Source of the DNA: Lactarius indigo
Taxonomy: Eukaryota > Basidiomycota > Agaricomycetes > Russulales > Russulaceae
Reading direction: 5' to 3'
DNA: 64,000 nucleotides
NCBI GenBank assembly: GCA_025766275.1
Contig: JAFKAC010000166.1
Coordinates: 1 to 64,000 of the forward strand
The notes below the pieces were generated by a model. That model did no database searches and had not been told where the DNA came from. It was given only the letters and a program-made list of their open reading frames with translations. This document shows, piece after piece, positions 48,290 through 59,419 of the stretch. Within the stretch, counting starts at the first letter, position 1. Every line of letters starts with the position of its first letter. A program made the translations under genes and the position numbers.

Positions 48290-49614
48290 ATGCTCCGTCT
48301 CGGTCTTTTCGCATCTACAAGGCCACTTCTTGGTCCCGTTTCCTACCGCATAACACCCCATGTCTTTTGCCTGCGCTCTTTCGGCAGTGCGGCGCGACCA
48401 CGGATTCTGGAGACCCTTCGAAATCGACCTCCTAATTTCGTTACCAAACCTTTCCAACAGTCATCTCGAGGAGTAGTTGACTCTGCCGTCATTTCTCGTC
48501 CGTCGCAGTCGGAGGCGTGGAAACGCTATGCCATTACAGCTGTACGTTGATCCGATTGGTCAATGAGTCCAAAAGGCACTTACTCGTTAGTAGGCCACGA
48601 TTGCGGGCACCATCGTTGGCGTCGAGGCATTTCTGAATAGGGACACACGTGATAGTCTCACCACAACTGAGCGGTCTTATCTGCATGACTCGTTCAAGTA
48701 TACGGGTGGCGGGCTTGTTCTGACGGCGTTGGCGGCTCGTGGCATGTTCAGAGCTGGATTGCCATTCCGCATCATGGCAGCCAATCCTTGTGCGAAAAAT
48801 TCTTTTTTAATGAAATCGTAGCTAAGATTTTTTCTAGGGCTCGTCCTTGGCGTTAGTCTCGCCGGCAGCATCGGCAGTATGATGGGGGTGTACTACACTT
48901 CGCCAGAGAACACAGTCCAGAAGCATCTGTTTTGGTTGGTAGGTATCACATCAGCACAACCCATACGATATATCTGATATACTGGTGACACCCCACAACA
49001 GACTTTCAATGCCTGCCAGGCTGCGACTCTCAGTCCACTCTTCTTCCTTAGCCCAGCAATTCTTTCACGAGCTGCCCTATACACGTGCGGTGTTGTGGGC
49101 TCACTTTCTTACGTGGGGGCAACCGCGACGTGGGTCCCTTGAATCGTCGTCTTTCGTGTTTTCGTCTTACAGTTTGCAGCAACGACAAGTATCTGTACAT
49201 GGGCGGTCCCTTACTTGCCGGCGTCACGGTTGTAGCACTGACGTCATTGGCGCCAATGGCCCTTCCTCTCGGTACGCGCGCCTTGGCTATCACTGAATCT
49301 ATCTCTCTGTATGGTGGTCTTGCGGTTTTCGGTGGCTTCGTTCTCTACGAGTATGTTTTAAGTTCATGGGTTCAGTTAGTGTACTCAGTGCAATTTTCGC
49401 AGCACGCAAAAAATTCTTCATCACGCTCGCCTTGCCGAGCGCGGTGTCATCGCACGCGATCCTATGAAGGAAGCAATTGGCCTCGAGCTTGATATGCTTA
49501 ACATCTTGTAAGTCCACGCTAGATTCCGATATATTGATAATTTACTAACAGCCCGCCAATCTTAGCGTTCGCATCGTGCAAATTCTCACCATGCAAGGTA
49601 ATAAGCGGAAGTAA
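48290..49614 (+). CDS. Mitochondrial Bax-inhibitor-1 family protein (GHITM/TMBIM5-like)
   Basis: Multi-pass inner mitochondrial membrane protein related to GHITM/MICS1, which affects cristae structure and ion exchange. ATG 48290 starts a basic, hydroxyl-rich presequence (MLRLGLFASTRPLLGPVSYR). After the intron near 48541 the sequence GTIVGVEAFLNRDTRD leads to helices GGGLVLTALAARGMF, WLVLGVSLAGSIGSMMGV, ATLSPLFFLSPAI, MGGPLLAGVTVVALTSLAPM and YGGLAVFGGFVLYD. The family C-terminal signature VLYDTQKILHHA spans an intron (acceptor before 49400), and DPMKEAIGLELDMLNIFVRI closes the protein. Stop at 49612-49614. Confidence 0.9.
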
Positions 49615-49793
49615 CTTAGCTGTAACTCTGTCAGGTACAGCAGTTCGTGAAACCTTGTTCATTCGTACCGTGTTCGTAACCCCCTGTCATGTATGCTTGT
49701 TCTCATTCGAAAGTTCTCATTCGAAATCAATCTACCTGTCCGACCTCGTATATGATTATGATTAAGGCTACCGCGTCGTTACTATCACGACGA

Positions 49794-51387
49794 TTAGGCC
49801 CTCCATTTCCATATACCCTTATTCTTCGCATCAAACCACCTCACCAACGTGACGCATACGCCCGCGACAACCAAAATTATCCCATCAAACACTGCCACGT
49901 AAATAAATCTAGTTCTTAGGCCGCTCAGCGACCCAGCCTCATGGTTGTTCTGAGTGCCCAGGATCGCGCCTGCAACAGGCGCGCCGAACACCGCGCCGAA
50001 GCCGCGTACGAAATAAATCGCTGCATTGGCAGCAGAGTATTGCTCTGCGCCGTAAACCTCCGCGATGGTGGTAGGCAATAATGCGCTATAGCCACCGGAG
50101 CCGACACCGTAGAGGACTACGAAAGCAAGGAAGCGCCCACGCTCGGCATCGAGCCACAGTGTGAGCACCGTGATGCCAGAAAAACAGACCTGCGTTTAGA
50201 AAGCCGTTGAGCGTTTAGAAAACGAATATTCGAGAGGAGTACACACGCATGCGATCATCGTGTTCTGTCGTCCGACGTAATCGGCTAGCAGACCTGTGGT
50301 GACGCGTGCCACACTGTTGGCTGCGTTGTTCACAGCCAAGAGCATGCTAGCCGTCTGGGCCGAGAAGCCCAGCACCGTAGTCGAATATAAAGGCAAATAA
50401 TATAAGGGTATGATGTTACCCGCAGCTTGAAGGAACGCAGTGAACAGCTACGAACTTGAGCGATCGGAGGTACCCAGGTGGACGCGAGTGGCCGTACATA
50501 CCTGCAATATGAACGTTCCTTTCTTAGCAAGGGCGAGAGACGGTCGTACAGGACTATACCCCGGCGGGCGGCGAATTACAAAAGAGATGGGAATTAGGAC
50601 AACAAAGTTCCACACTCCAAGAATACGCAGGGCTTTAGATGCACCCCAGTGATCAATCAAGGCCTGCGTAACGGGTGCGAAGACTAGTCCACCTGCTCCA
50701 GAGCCGGAGAGAGCGATACCCATCGCAAAACCGCGGTGCTTGTCGAAGAACGGCGGTGTTAGCGAAGTCATAGGATAATACAACATCGATGACCCAACGC
50801 CAAAGAGAAACGCCTGCGTGATGAAGAGCTGCCAGAGCTGTTTAGAGTGGAGATGAGTTTTTTTAAGACGAGCACTGAATTGGTCTGTCATAGATACCTT
50901 GGTAGCGAAGCTCGAGAGAAGGAGCCCTAAGCTCATTATTGTCGCCCCGGAGAGGCACATAAGCCGTAGGTCGCATCCACTAGAAATTATCAAGCTGACG
51001 AAAATGCTCCCGCTCCACGTGAGGCCACTCCCGATCGTCCCGATGAGTGAGACCATGGCATACTTTCCCCGGGCATCGAGGATTGTACTGTTCGATGACG
51101 TGTAGTAGTCCTATGTGAGATCACATATATTGTGGCTCAGGGATGGGTTTTGGCGAAAGTCTAATTGGCAGACTTACCTGAAAGACCCCGTAACTCTGGT
51201 TCATGCCAATTGTCTGGAATGTTGTCATAAATCCCGCAAGCAGTAACGCGATTTGGTACAATCGTGTTGGCCGCAACCCGTCCACGGTGCTCTCTGACCA
51301 TATAGAGGCGCTGTCGATATCCTTCGAACCATGGTATTTGTCTTTATAACTGTAGCTCCCTTCGTCGAGTGTCGAAGACAACGACAT
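49794..51387 (-). CDS. Monocarboxylate-transporter-like MFS protein
   Basis: Twelve-helix MFS of the fungal MCT/Mch group (SLC16-like). ATG 51387 begins MSLSSTLDEGSYSYKDKYHG. TM1 region GLRPTRLYQIALLLAGFMTTF contains MNQSYGVFQ, the usual NxxYGVFQ motif, interrupted by the intron at about 51178. Then MVSLIGTIGSGLTWSGSIFV, FITQAFLFGVGSSMLYYP, FFDKHRGFAMGIALSGSGAG (the family's RGxAxGiaxaGsgxGG loop), LLADYVGRQNTM and a last helix ending at RWFDAKNKGIWKWRA. Substrate could be a monocarboxylate, riboflavin or another small acid; not decidable here. Convergent with the GHITM-like gene. Confidence 0.9.
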
Positions 51388-53250
51388 TGAAAACTGAGAT
51401 GGACTCTAAAATGAAAATCGAAGAGGGCAAAGTGTTGGAATGATCCCCGCGTTGGGCCTGCACACGGACTTGACCAGAGGTGGAAGTCTAAACGCCGAAA
51501 ATGTGAATCTCCCCACGACTGGGCCGCTCGAGCTGACTACTAGCAGATGAGGTAGAGATTCTGATCCTCACGGAGCACGGCCAGAGTAAGACGAAAAAGT
51601 GTACGAGGTAACTGTGACATCCGTATCACCAAGCGACCTTTATAACGGAAATAAAAATATGTATATTAATCGAGCAACGGAAGAGAGCCTGGAACATACC
51701 GCCACAACTTCAAGTCAAGAATACCCTCGACGGATGAGCGTCGAAAGGGGATTGGGCCACTGTAGGGCCGTCCCGGCACCCTTCCCCGCGGGCCATCTCA
51801 TGGCAACAAAATTAGGAGGGGTCAAAAAGGTTCACCCGCCTAAAATTCTGAGATCTTTGGGTTGCGGGGAAACCCACAAGGATAAGATATACGATGATGT
51901 TCCCCCATTTACAATGTTCCGTGGACGCCCCCGCCGCGGCCGTCTCGTGATGACAAAGGTGGGAAGAATTGGAAGGAGATGGTCCGGTGCACATTATCTC
52001 GCATGCGGCCCCGACTCGGAAAACACTAACCAACCGATTGCCGTAATTTCCAAGGTGGAGGCGAAGGGCTGAGCACTCAGCATCTACCAGAGAATAGTCT
52101 GCAGGACGAATACAGAATGGGCAACTCGAGGAGTGCTGGCATTACAAATGTCATTAAGGTGGAATTGATGAGAATTAAAGTTCAGAAGAGTATTGCGACG
52201 CCGCCCCAGTTTCTGCCAGTAGATTGTGTTCATCGTACACGTCGTGGTCGTGTGAGGGGTCCGAGTGGAACGGACGGAGCTAACAAAATCAAAGTTAAAC
52301 CTTGCTTATGGGGCCCTCCATAGGGAATCGACCTGGCCTGACAGCACAACCTCCGATGTTGATGCGGGTGGATTCTTGTCCACCCGTGGGGCTGCACGGT
52401 GCACAGGTATCTGGAACCAATCCCTAAACATCAAGGTTCGAATTGCAATGCAGATCAACTTTGATCTCATAAAATTTTCTCGCAAGAGAGCAGATGTCAA
52501 TGGCACTACGATTGGCCCACCTAACCTAACTCCTAAAAAACTGCTCACACGAGCGAATTTCGGCTCAGGGCCATGACCGAATGGATACAATGACCTCACC
52601 TCAGCCAGTTTCGCCTTTTGGGAGCGCCATGTCGTCAATTGTCAACACAGTCCTTGTCTCGGACTGTTCCGAAGGAGAAATCCTAGGAGGAATGGGCCTC
52701 CATATGTGAGGTGTAAGGTGTAGAGAGGATAGGGAATGACACATCTCATTGGAGCAGAAGGACAGTAGCAAGATGTGGTTCATCCGGGAAACGCCCATCG
52801 ATGAGAGTGCTCGCGCGGGTGTTACCGGGGGGTTACCCACAGACTCCATCGGGGTATCTCTCTCATTTCGGCAACGCTAATCGCCAGTCACGCTTGAGCA
52901 CTACTTGAAAGAAGGATGTAGACTATCACATATTGTGCGTGAGCAGGTAGTGCGGATGTAAATATCGGTGATTACTGTGCCCAAGACTGTGCCTACCAAT
53001 GTCCACTGCCCTCGCTGCCTAGAAGTACCACAAATCCCTGCTCAATGGCTAGCCCAATTCTCTGTTGTTTTCTCGCCACAATGTATCAGTTGTGAATTAC
53101 GATAACTCGGACGCGAAGAAGCTCAGGTGAGCATCTTGTGCGGCATTGTCTAACCGAACCGGTGGCAGAGTCGCTTCGGAGCCGGCCAGGCGGTGTGAAC
53201 CCATTTGGGAGGTGTCCGTGTACATTCTCTTCTCCCTTTCACCCACTCGA
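51388..53250. other. 1.9-kb intergenic region, no gene recognised
   Basis: Several overlapping frames, the longest being 157 codons at 51599-52072 (+), show basic, low-similarity composition and no family motif or plausible splice partner. Possibly old repeat sequence. The last few hundred bases are probably the myosin light chain promoter. Confidence 0.45.
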
Positions 53251-53963
53251 ATGTCGCGCTACCCGAGTCATCTCTCGCCGAACATCACACCTACAAAGTC
53301 TACAAAATCTCAGAAATCACGCGCACGCCGAGAGCCATCTGGTGTTTTCTCTCTTTTTCAGCCTCAACAGATCCAGCAGTTCAAGGAAGCCTTCTCCCTC
53401 ATTGACCAGGACAGGGATGGTTTAGTCGGGGAACGAGACTTGAAAGATACCTTCGCTAGCTTAGGTGCCTGGCCTCACGCTAAATGCCGTGGTTACGTGC
53501 TTATTCCTTTCGCGGTCAGGCATCGTGCCGTCAGCAGAGATGATGGAAGAGTTGCTCATGTCACGTCCGGGGGAAGGCGGCGCACAACTACCTTCAGAAA
53601 ATACGCGCGACCGCGGGATCAACTTTGCTATGTTCTTGACCATGATGAGCGAGCACCTTTTCGAGTTCGATGCCGAAGTGGAGCTGTTGGAAGCGTTCTC
53701 ATCCTTCGACGAGTCCGACTCAGGGACTGTGAAGTGTGACGAAATGAGAAAGTGGCTGAGCGAGACCGGTGATAGGATGAACCAAGCGGAAGTATGTCGA
53801 TTATTACCTTTCTAAAATCTAATTGAAAGGCCCCCTTTTTATGTAGATTGACAGGTTCCTGAAGGGTTCGTTCACTGATCGTCAAGGAAACTTTAACTAC
53901 AAAGAATGGGTGAAGGTACTTCGAGTAAACGAAGACGATAACGGTACGGAGGCCCAGGCGTAG
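53251..53963 (+). CDS. rlc1: Myosin II regulatory light chain
   Basis: Exons 53251-53464, 53520-53791 and 53847-53963 give 200 residues. A basic Ser/Thr-rich N-terminus is followed by QQIQQFKEAFSLIDQDRDGL, the conserved first EF-hand with ligands intact (DQDRDGLVGERDL). The rest is typical: SLGIVPSAEMMEELL, INFAMFLTMMSEHL, EAFSSFDESDSGTVKCDEMR and FNYKEWVKVLR, with degenerate later EF-hands. Expected to bind the neck of conventional myosin II at the cytokinetic ring or septum. Distinguished from calmodulin by the single good calcium loop and the N-terminal extension. Confidence 0.92.
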
Positions 53964-55878
53964 ACATGACCCGTCTGTGGTCTATGTACACGACGAGGGG
54001 CGGTTGTGTATTTTTTTCAATGGTCCGTGACCAGTGGCCTCAGTTTCATTCCCTTATTGACGTACACTTAGCTGGCTTTCACTTTGTATTTGTATGCTAG
54101 TAACTTCGCACACATACCTATCCAACGCTTTTAAAAGGGCCTGAGAATCGCGCAGAATGGGTCACGCGATCCCAAAGTACCTTCGATGTTGTTGTCTCTG
54201 CGTTTTCTCTCGGCGTCATGCAAGGTTGCCTCGCTGTCATTCTATCTATAAATCGGTAGAGACCTCCAATCGATCAGCAAAGTTCTTGCCGTCGCCCAAC
54301 TCTTCTTTGGCCCTAGCCGCAATGAATAACGGTTCGCACGCCCAATCTGGCGATTCTGTGCGTTCAACCTGCGCGAAGTGGAACTCATATTCACGCCCGT
54401 TGTTTTCACGCCACCTGAATATGTGGTGGGTGATCCAGTCGGCTTACCTTTTTGCTTGATTTGTTGGAGACAGCCTACTTCCCCCCAGTGGTGCGCACAT
54501 TTCATTGTTCATGACGGCAGACGGGTTTACCCAACTCAGTGGCGTATGCCTAGGCCCTGTAGTATCGCTGTCCTTGTCATGATATGGTACTTCCAGCGAT
54601 ACTTCGGCCATCGCGACCATTTACAAATGCAGCCTCACCCAAATCGATATTGATCTAATGAAATATTATTATATCTTTTTTCATGGGTAATTGGCCATCA
54701 AGGTATTGGCACCGCGGTCAATGATACCGAACTCAGATCATCCACCAGCCAGTTGCGTCCTATTATGCGGGTAGGCGTTCCCACTAGCCGCCACATCAGT
54801 TCTGGTCAATTTGTCACCACCCGCCCATCCACCAGTGAATACACGCCCATGAGCCCGGATCTTGCCGAGGAGTTTGGCTGCCAGTGCGGTCATCATTTCC
54901 TACACAACGTAATCCATTCATCCACGCTTCCTTCCTTATTCTCTACACATCCCACTCGCTGTCCTTAAACGCCACTTATTTCCTTCAACGAATGCGAGCG
55001 TGACATCGTGGGAGCCAGCAAATCACCCTTCGTTTATTTCGGTGAGTATTCAGTGAGTCACCGTACTCAGTCATACCTTGCCCTCTTTCCTTGCCTCCGC
55101 GGCAATATTACTTTACTCCAGACATGGTTATACTATCCATCAAGTTTATCACAGCTACGTGTATGATCCTCATTGTTCTCGGGTGTTGGAACCGCATCAT
55201 TGACTGTTTCAAGGGCTGTTTCCAAAAAGACAATGAACCTTATTCCGTCTGCCTGAACATGGCACCCATCACCACCTTTCTCTAATCGGATCAAATTAAC
55301 CTCGTTGGTTCATGTGGGTTCTTCTTTCCAATAGGGACCAGACGGTCGTGTCTCTTTGTGGGGGTTTCTTGTGTCGAATGCGCAAAATTGCCTCTGCCCC
55401 TCCCTACCACATTCGTACTTTCTGCTTCTGATTGCTGACTGCTATCCACCGCACAAGTAAATTTCTCAGGCAGACGGGAGGCGAATATCCTTCGGAAATA
55501 TACAATCTCGCCAAATTTAAATTTCGGGGCGATAGAGGGAAAGATCGGGCAGATCTGGCCTGCCTATACCCTCTTCACGGTAAAACATTGAAGAGGACGT
55601 CGATATCATAGGGCTGACGAGTCCATTCGATAGTCTAATTTCCCCTATACTTTGCATACTACTATCACCAGCCGTAGCAAGTGTCCGAGTGCGTGTGCCG
55701 TGTGTTTGGGGTCTACGGTGAGGGTACAGTAACTTGAAGTCGCGTCTTGGCAGCGCGCAAAGACCGCCACGTGCGAGCCGGGAAGTCGACTTATCAGACA
55801 CATTCCATCCCAATCTGCGATTGATAAACCCGGGGTGTGTGTTAATGCCCACCGCCCAGTCGGAGTTGTCTTTCTATC
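53964..55878. other. 1.9-kb intergenic region, no gene established
   Basis: Short plus-strand frames occur (54378-54653 and 54753-54968), and one at 55091-55285 has a membrane-like segment, ISIKFITATCMILIVLG-type. They could belong to a small spliced gene between about 54300 and 55290, but no consistent set of borders or family match was found. Confidence 0.4.
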
Positions 55879-56387
55879 ATGGTGTATATCAGCTCGTGGC
55901 AAGAGTACCAGGAGGCTGCTGAAAACTTGTACACAAGCTCGCCACGAAAGGTATGCCTCTGTACTGCGCCAGTCGCACTCTCGCGGTTATACTGACGTCT
56001 GGAAGACCCGGTACAGCGTAAAATGGAAATCATCAGAGGGGAAACTTGTCCTCAAAATCACTGACGACGTGACAGTGCGTTTTTATTATTGTTGTTGTAG
56101 TCCTTTACCCTTAAGCGTGTCCGCTTGCTCAAAAACAGTGCCTGAAGTTCAAAACACATTCTTCTATCTTCCTTGGCCGCTTCGAGGCGCTGAATCGCTC
56201 TCTGATCCAGAGAATGACGAATAGTCCCCTAAAACCTACTCCAACAACCCATTCGGCGCCTCCCCCGCAGCAAGCCATTGCGGCCTCTCCCGTCATACAG
56301 GGTGGAAACCTATCCGAAGCCCCGATCCCGGTATCAGCACCTTCCGGAGGGGGCGTGAAGAAGAAGAAAGGGGGGAAGCGAAAATAG
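55879..56387 (+). CDS. srp9: Signal recognition particle subunit SRP9
   Basis: 129 residues from exons 55879-55950, 56006-56074 and 56139-56387. The SRP9 start MVYISSWQEYQEAAENLY is followed by TRYSVKWKSSEGKLVLKITD, DDVTCLKFKTHSSIFLGRFE and ALNRSLIQRM. The fungal C-terminal extension ends in a basic GGVKKKKGGKRK tail. SRP9 pairs with SRP14 on the Alu domain of SRP RNA and slows elongation during ER targeting. Two GT-AG introns with conventional borders. Confidence 0.95.
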
Positions 56388-56616
56388 GAATTTAGCAACT
56401 GGCTGGTTTCTCTGAACGGAACGCATGATGTGTGGAGGTGCGGAGAACGTCGAACTCGCAGTGCTAGGGTCTGTATTCAACTTAGATGTCTATTCCACAT
56501 CCCCCTGTGAGGTACCATTTGCCGCAAGCTATAATTACAGGTCACAGATTTGACTTTTTTCCGGCGGAGTCGCCCTCTTCGCCACCCAAAATGAGGTGCC
56601 TGCCACGTCGCCAACC

Positions 56617-58348
56617 TCACAAGCCAAGAAGTACACCTGATGGCTCTAGGTCCTCGAAATTTTCGGAAAATCCTTTGTAGATCAGGTTACCCCGAAGAAA
56701 GGTCCGCTCCACTCTCCCGGAGAGTACCTGGCCTTCGTATGGCGTGAGTTTGTTTTTGAACCGAAGCGATCCTTGCGTGACCTGACTCTGCGTTCAGAGG
56801 AATGGAGCCCAGAAAGATGGGGACCTCACGATATATTCAGCATCCGGGTCCCAAATGATCAAGTCGGCGTCATATCCAACCGCGACCTTTCCCTTCCTAT
56901 CGGCGAGACCCGCGTGACTTGCGGTTGTCTGGCTCGTCCATTGTAGAACCGTTCCGATGGGCACGTTACGCTTCCGTGCCTCCGTCCACAGCAGACTCAA
57001 ACCAAGTCCGAGTGTGCTTATGCCTCCCCATGCTCTCATGATGTCGCCATCGTCCAGCTTTTTCAGCTCCGCAACGCACGGACTATGGTCTGAGACGACA
57101 CAGTCGATAGTTCCATCGAGCAAGGCGGCCCATAGTGCCTCGCGATTCGCGTCGTCTCGAATTGGTGGGCAACATTTAAACTCGGGGCGGCCATCGGGGA
57201 TGGTACCTGAGGCCAGGCAAAGGTAATGAAAGCATGTCTCAACAGTGAGCTTCTGGCCGGCAGCCTTGGCGCCGCGAATGATCGGCAGGGCACTTGCTGC
57301 AGAAAGATGCACGATGTGACAACGGAGGGTGGGATATTCCCTCTGCAGATCGGCGATGCGCGAGATAGCATCTACCTCAAATGCTTCTGGACGCGAGTTG
57401 AGAAATGTGCCGTACCGCGTCGGGTCTTCGAGAGTCGGCGACCCAGAATGATTGTCCACCTCGGCATGAAACAGGAGAACAGATCCCGTATCCTATTTTC
57501 TTGTCGGCCGAAACACTCCGGAAGATTACTGCGGACACCCTCGTACCTTGAGCGCGTCCATAGCTGGTCGCAAATCACTTTCAGAAACGCAAGGGAATTC
57601 CTATATGGCCGATTGTTGAGCACGAAACGGGTCCCATGAGAGAGACCAGCCAGAGGTATCTACCTCGACACCGCTTTCAATCATGAAACATTTAAATCCC
57701 TTGACACCAGCGTCGACCAATTTGATCAATTCGCCCTGGGCAGGCACCGTGAACCTCATAAACGATCTGGGAAAATAATATAATATGTATACTTGATTGC
57801 CGGGAATTACACCACCCCAGAATGCGACATCTGTCCAGCATTGCGAGCGCGCCGCATGACGCTTAACTTCAAGATTTTCCACCGAGGTCGTTGGTGGTAT
57901 CGAGTTGAGTGGCATGTCCACAACCGTGGTGACCCCCCCAGATGCTGCTGCGCGAGTGCCTGTCCAAAATCCTTCCCAGTCCGTCCGCCCGGGTTCGTTA
58001 AGGTGTACATGCGCGCTGAAATAGTATTCACCCGAGTGATTGGACACGCGAACGACTGGTCCAAGATTGCACGTACTCGACTAGCCCCGGAAGGAGATAC
58101 TTGTCGTCGTCAACTTCCACCCAGTGATTGTCTGTGATCTCAGGATAATCTGTCCTGACAAGCCGTTCCGTGTGGACCTCGATTATCTTTCCTGTCTTCG
58201 CAGAGACCAGGACAGTTGCAGGCTGCGGTACCTGGGATCCAGGAAGTAGTACATTGTTTCCTGTGTAGACTCGAGTATGGACGTCAATCGTGGCAGCCAT
58301 CGTACAAGTGTGCTGGCGTGTCCTGGTTAGGGTTCCCTTTGTCGTCAT
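56617..58348 (-). CDS. Allantoinase
   Basis: Cyclic amidohydrolase that converts allantoin to allantoate in purine degradation. The first ATG is 58348; a second at 58300 ([16 protein letters not shown]) may be the real start, since homologues begin near there. Catalytic features: [20 protein letters not shown] across the first intron (metal-binding His-x-His), the carboxylatable lysine in [35 protein letters not shown] and CVVSDHSPC (Asp). A short intron with GTGAGG donor near 56834 joins AEYI to [19 protein letters not shown]. Ends [10 protein letters not shown] with TGA at 56619-56617. Homologue of yeast DAL1; no other pathway gene is adjacent. Confidence 0.92.
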
Positions 58349-59419
58349 GGTTCCTCACTCGACTATCATACAGTAGTAACTTATGGGCTCGTCAGATTGG
58401 TCCATCACGCGCCTCTGTGCTCTACCACCGCTCCACCGTGGTGCGATTCCAGTGACAGTAATCCGTGAACAGCGGCGATCGTCTGGAGTCTAAATGGGTA
58501 CGTGGCTTGGCTACGGTCACGGTTGTGATTCGAAACACAACAGACGCTGGTCGGGATCATTCTACGCTTAAGCGCTGCTGCCCGAGTACTTCAAGGAATA
58601 CGCACGTGCGTGCTGGGCCTTTACCCCGTCGGTCGGAGAACTATTAAACACGACTGCGTTACAGACTATCTCAACAAAGTCGTAAGTTGGGCAACCGGTT
58701 CACCCTCGACCTTTCGACCCTTTGACCGTCGCGCGCTCTACTTTCACCGCACCGTTTACATACACCTGATCCACCCCACAACTACACCCAGCTCGCTGAG
58801 GAACGACTGGCACTAACAATCCCATCTCGGCGATGGCCCGAAGCATCACCCAAGGGAGAGAAACGGTGCAGACTGAATAATCGGTGATCCTAGATCTAGG
58901 GCGAGTAAGGGTCGCAAGGGCCCGAGCACAGTGTAACTCTTTCGTTTCATCAAAAAGATGAGAGAACGAGGTCGGTTGGCATTCGGTCGCCAGTACAACG
59001 AGTTAATTGAGGTCAGGTACACAACACGAGTGCGGGACTAATCGGCACATGCAGGAAGGGTGCTCCTGGTTGAAAATGAGTTACTCTGTATCTCTGGAAA
59101 CAGAGGTATCGTATCGTTCTAGGGGGTTTATACCCGAGATCCGCCAAATAATGTGGATCTGCGATGAAAATTGTGGTTTCGTCACTCTGCCGTGAGTATG
59201 ATCGCTAATCCAGGGTCCATGCAATCGCTGATAACCGGTCTCAGGCTTCATCTCTGTAGTCTTCCGCCTCTACCTTGTTACCTTGAGATAGCAAACCAGA
59301 TGTACTTAGCGAAAATCTGAAGTGATCCTCTGAAGTGATCCATATATTTGCATCGTGTAACGAAAGGATCCTATCGACGGTTGCGAGTTTCTCTGGTTCG
59401 GTAAGGGAAATGTAGACAG
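58349..59419. other. 1.1-kb intergenic region, no gene seen
   Basis: Allantoinase promoter side and the 3' flank of NLR copy C. Near 59358 the words GTAACGAAAGGATCCTATCG match in reverse complement the 3' flank of copy A near 16975, extending the NLR homology past the stop. Confidence 0.5.

Noticed and set aside
51599..52072. 157-codon frame as a gene
   Set aside because: Composition is irregular, an overlapping minus frame is almost as open in part, and no domain or conserved motif is visible.
58390..58455. Minus-strand sequence resembling a tRNA D-arm (GGTGGTAGAGC)
   Set aside because: No T-arm or acceptor stem follows at the right distance; only the 5' half looks tRNA-like.
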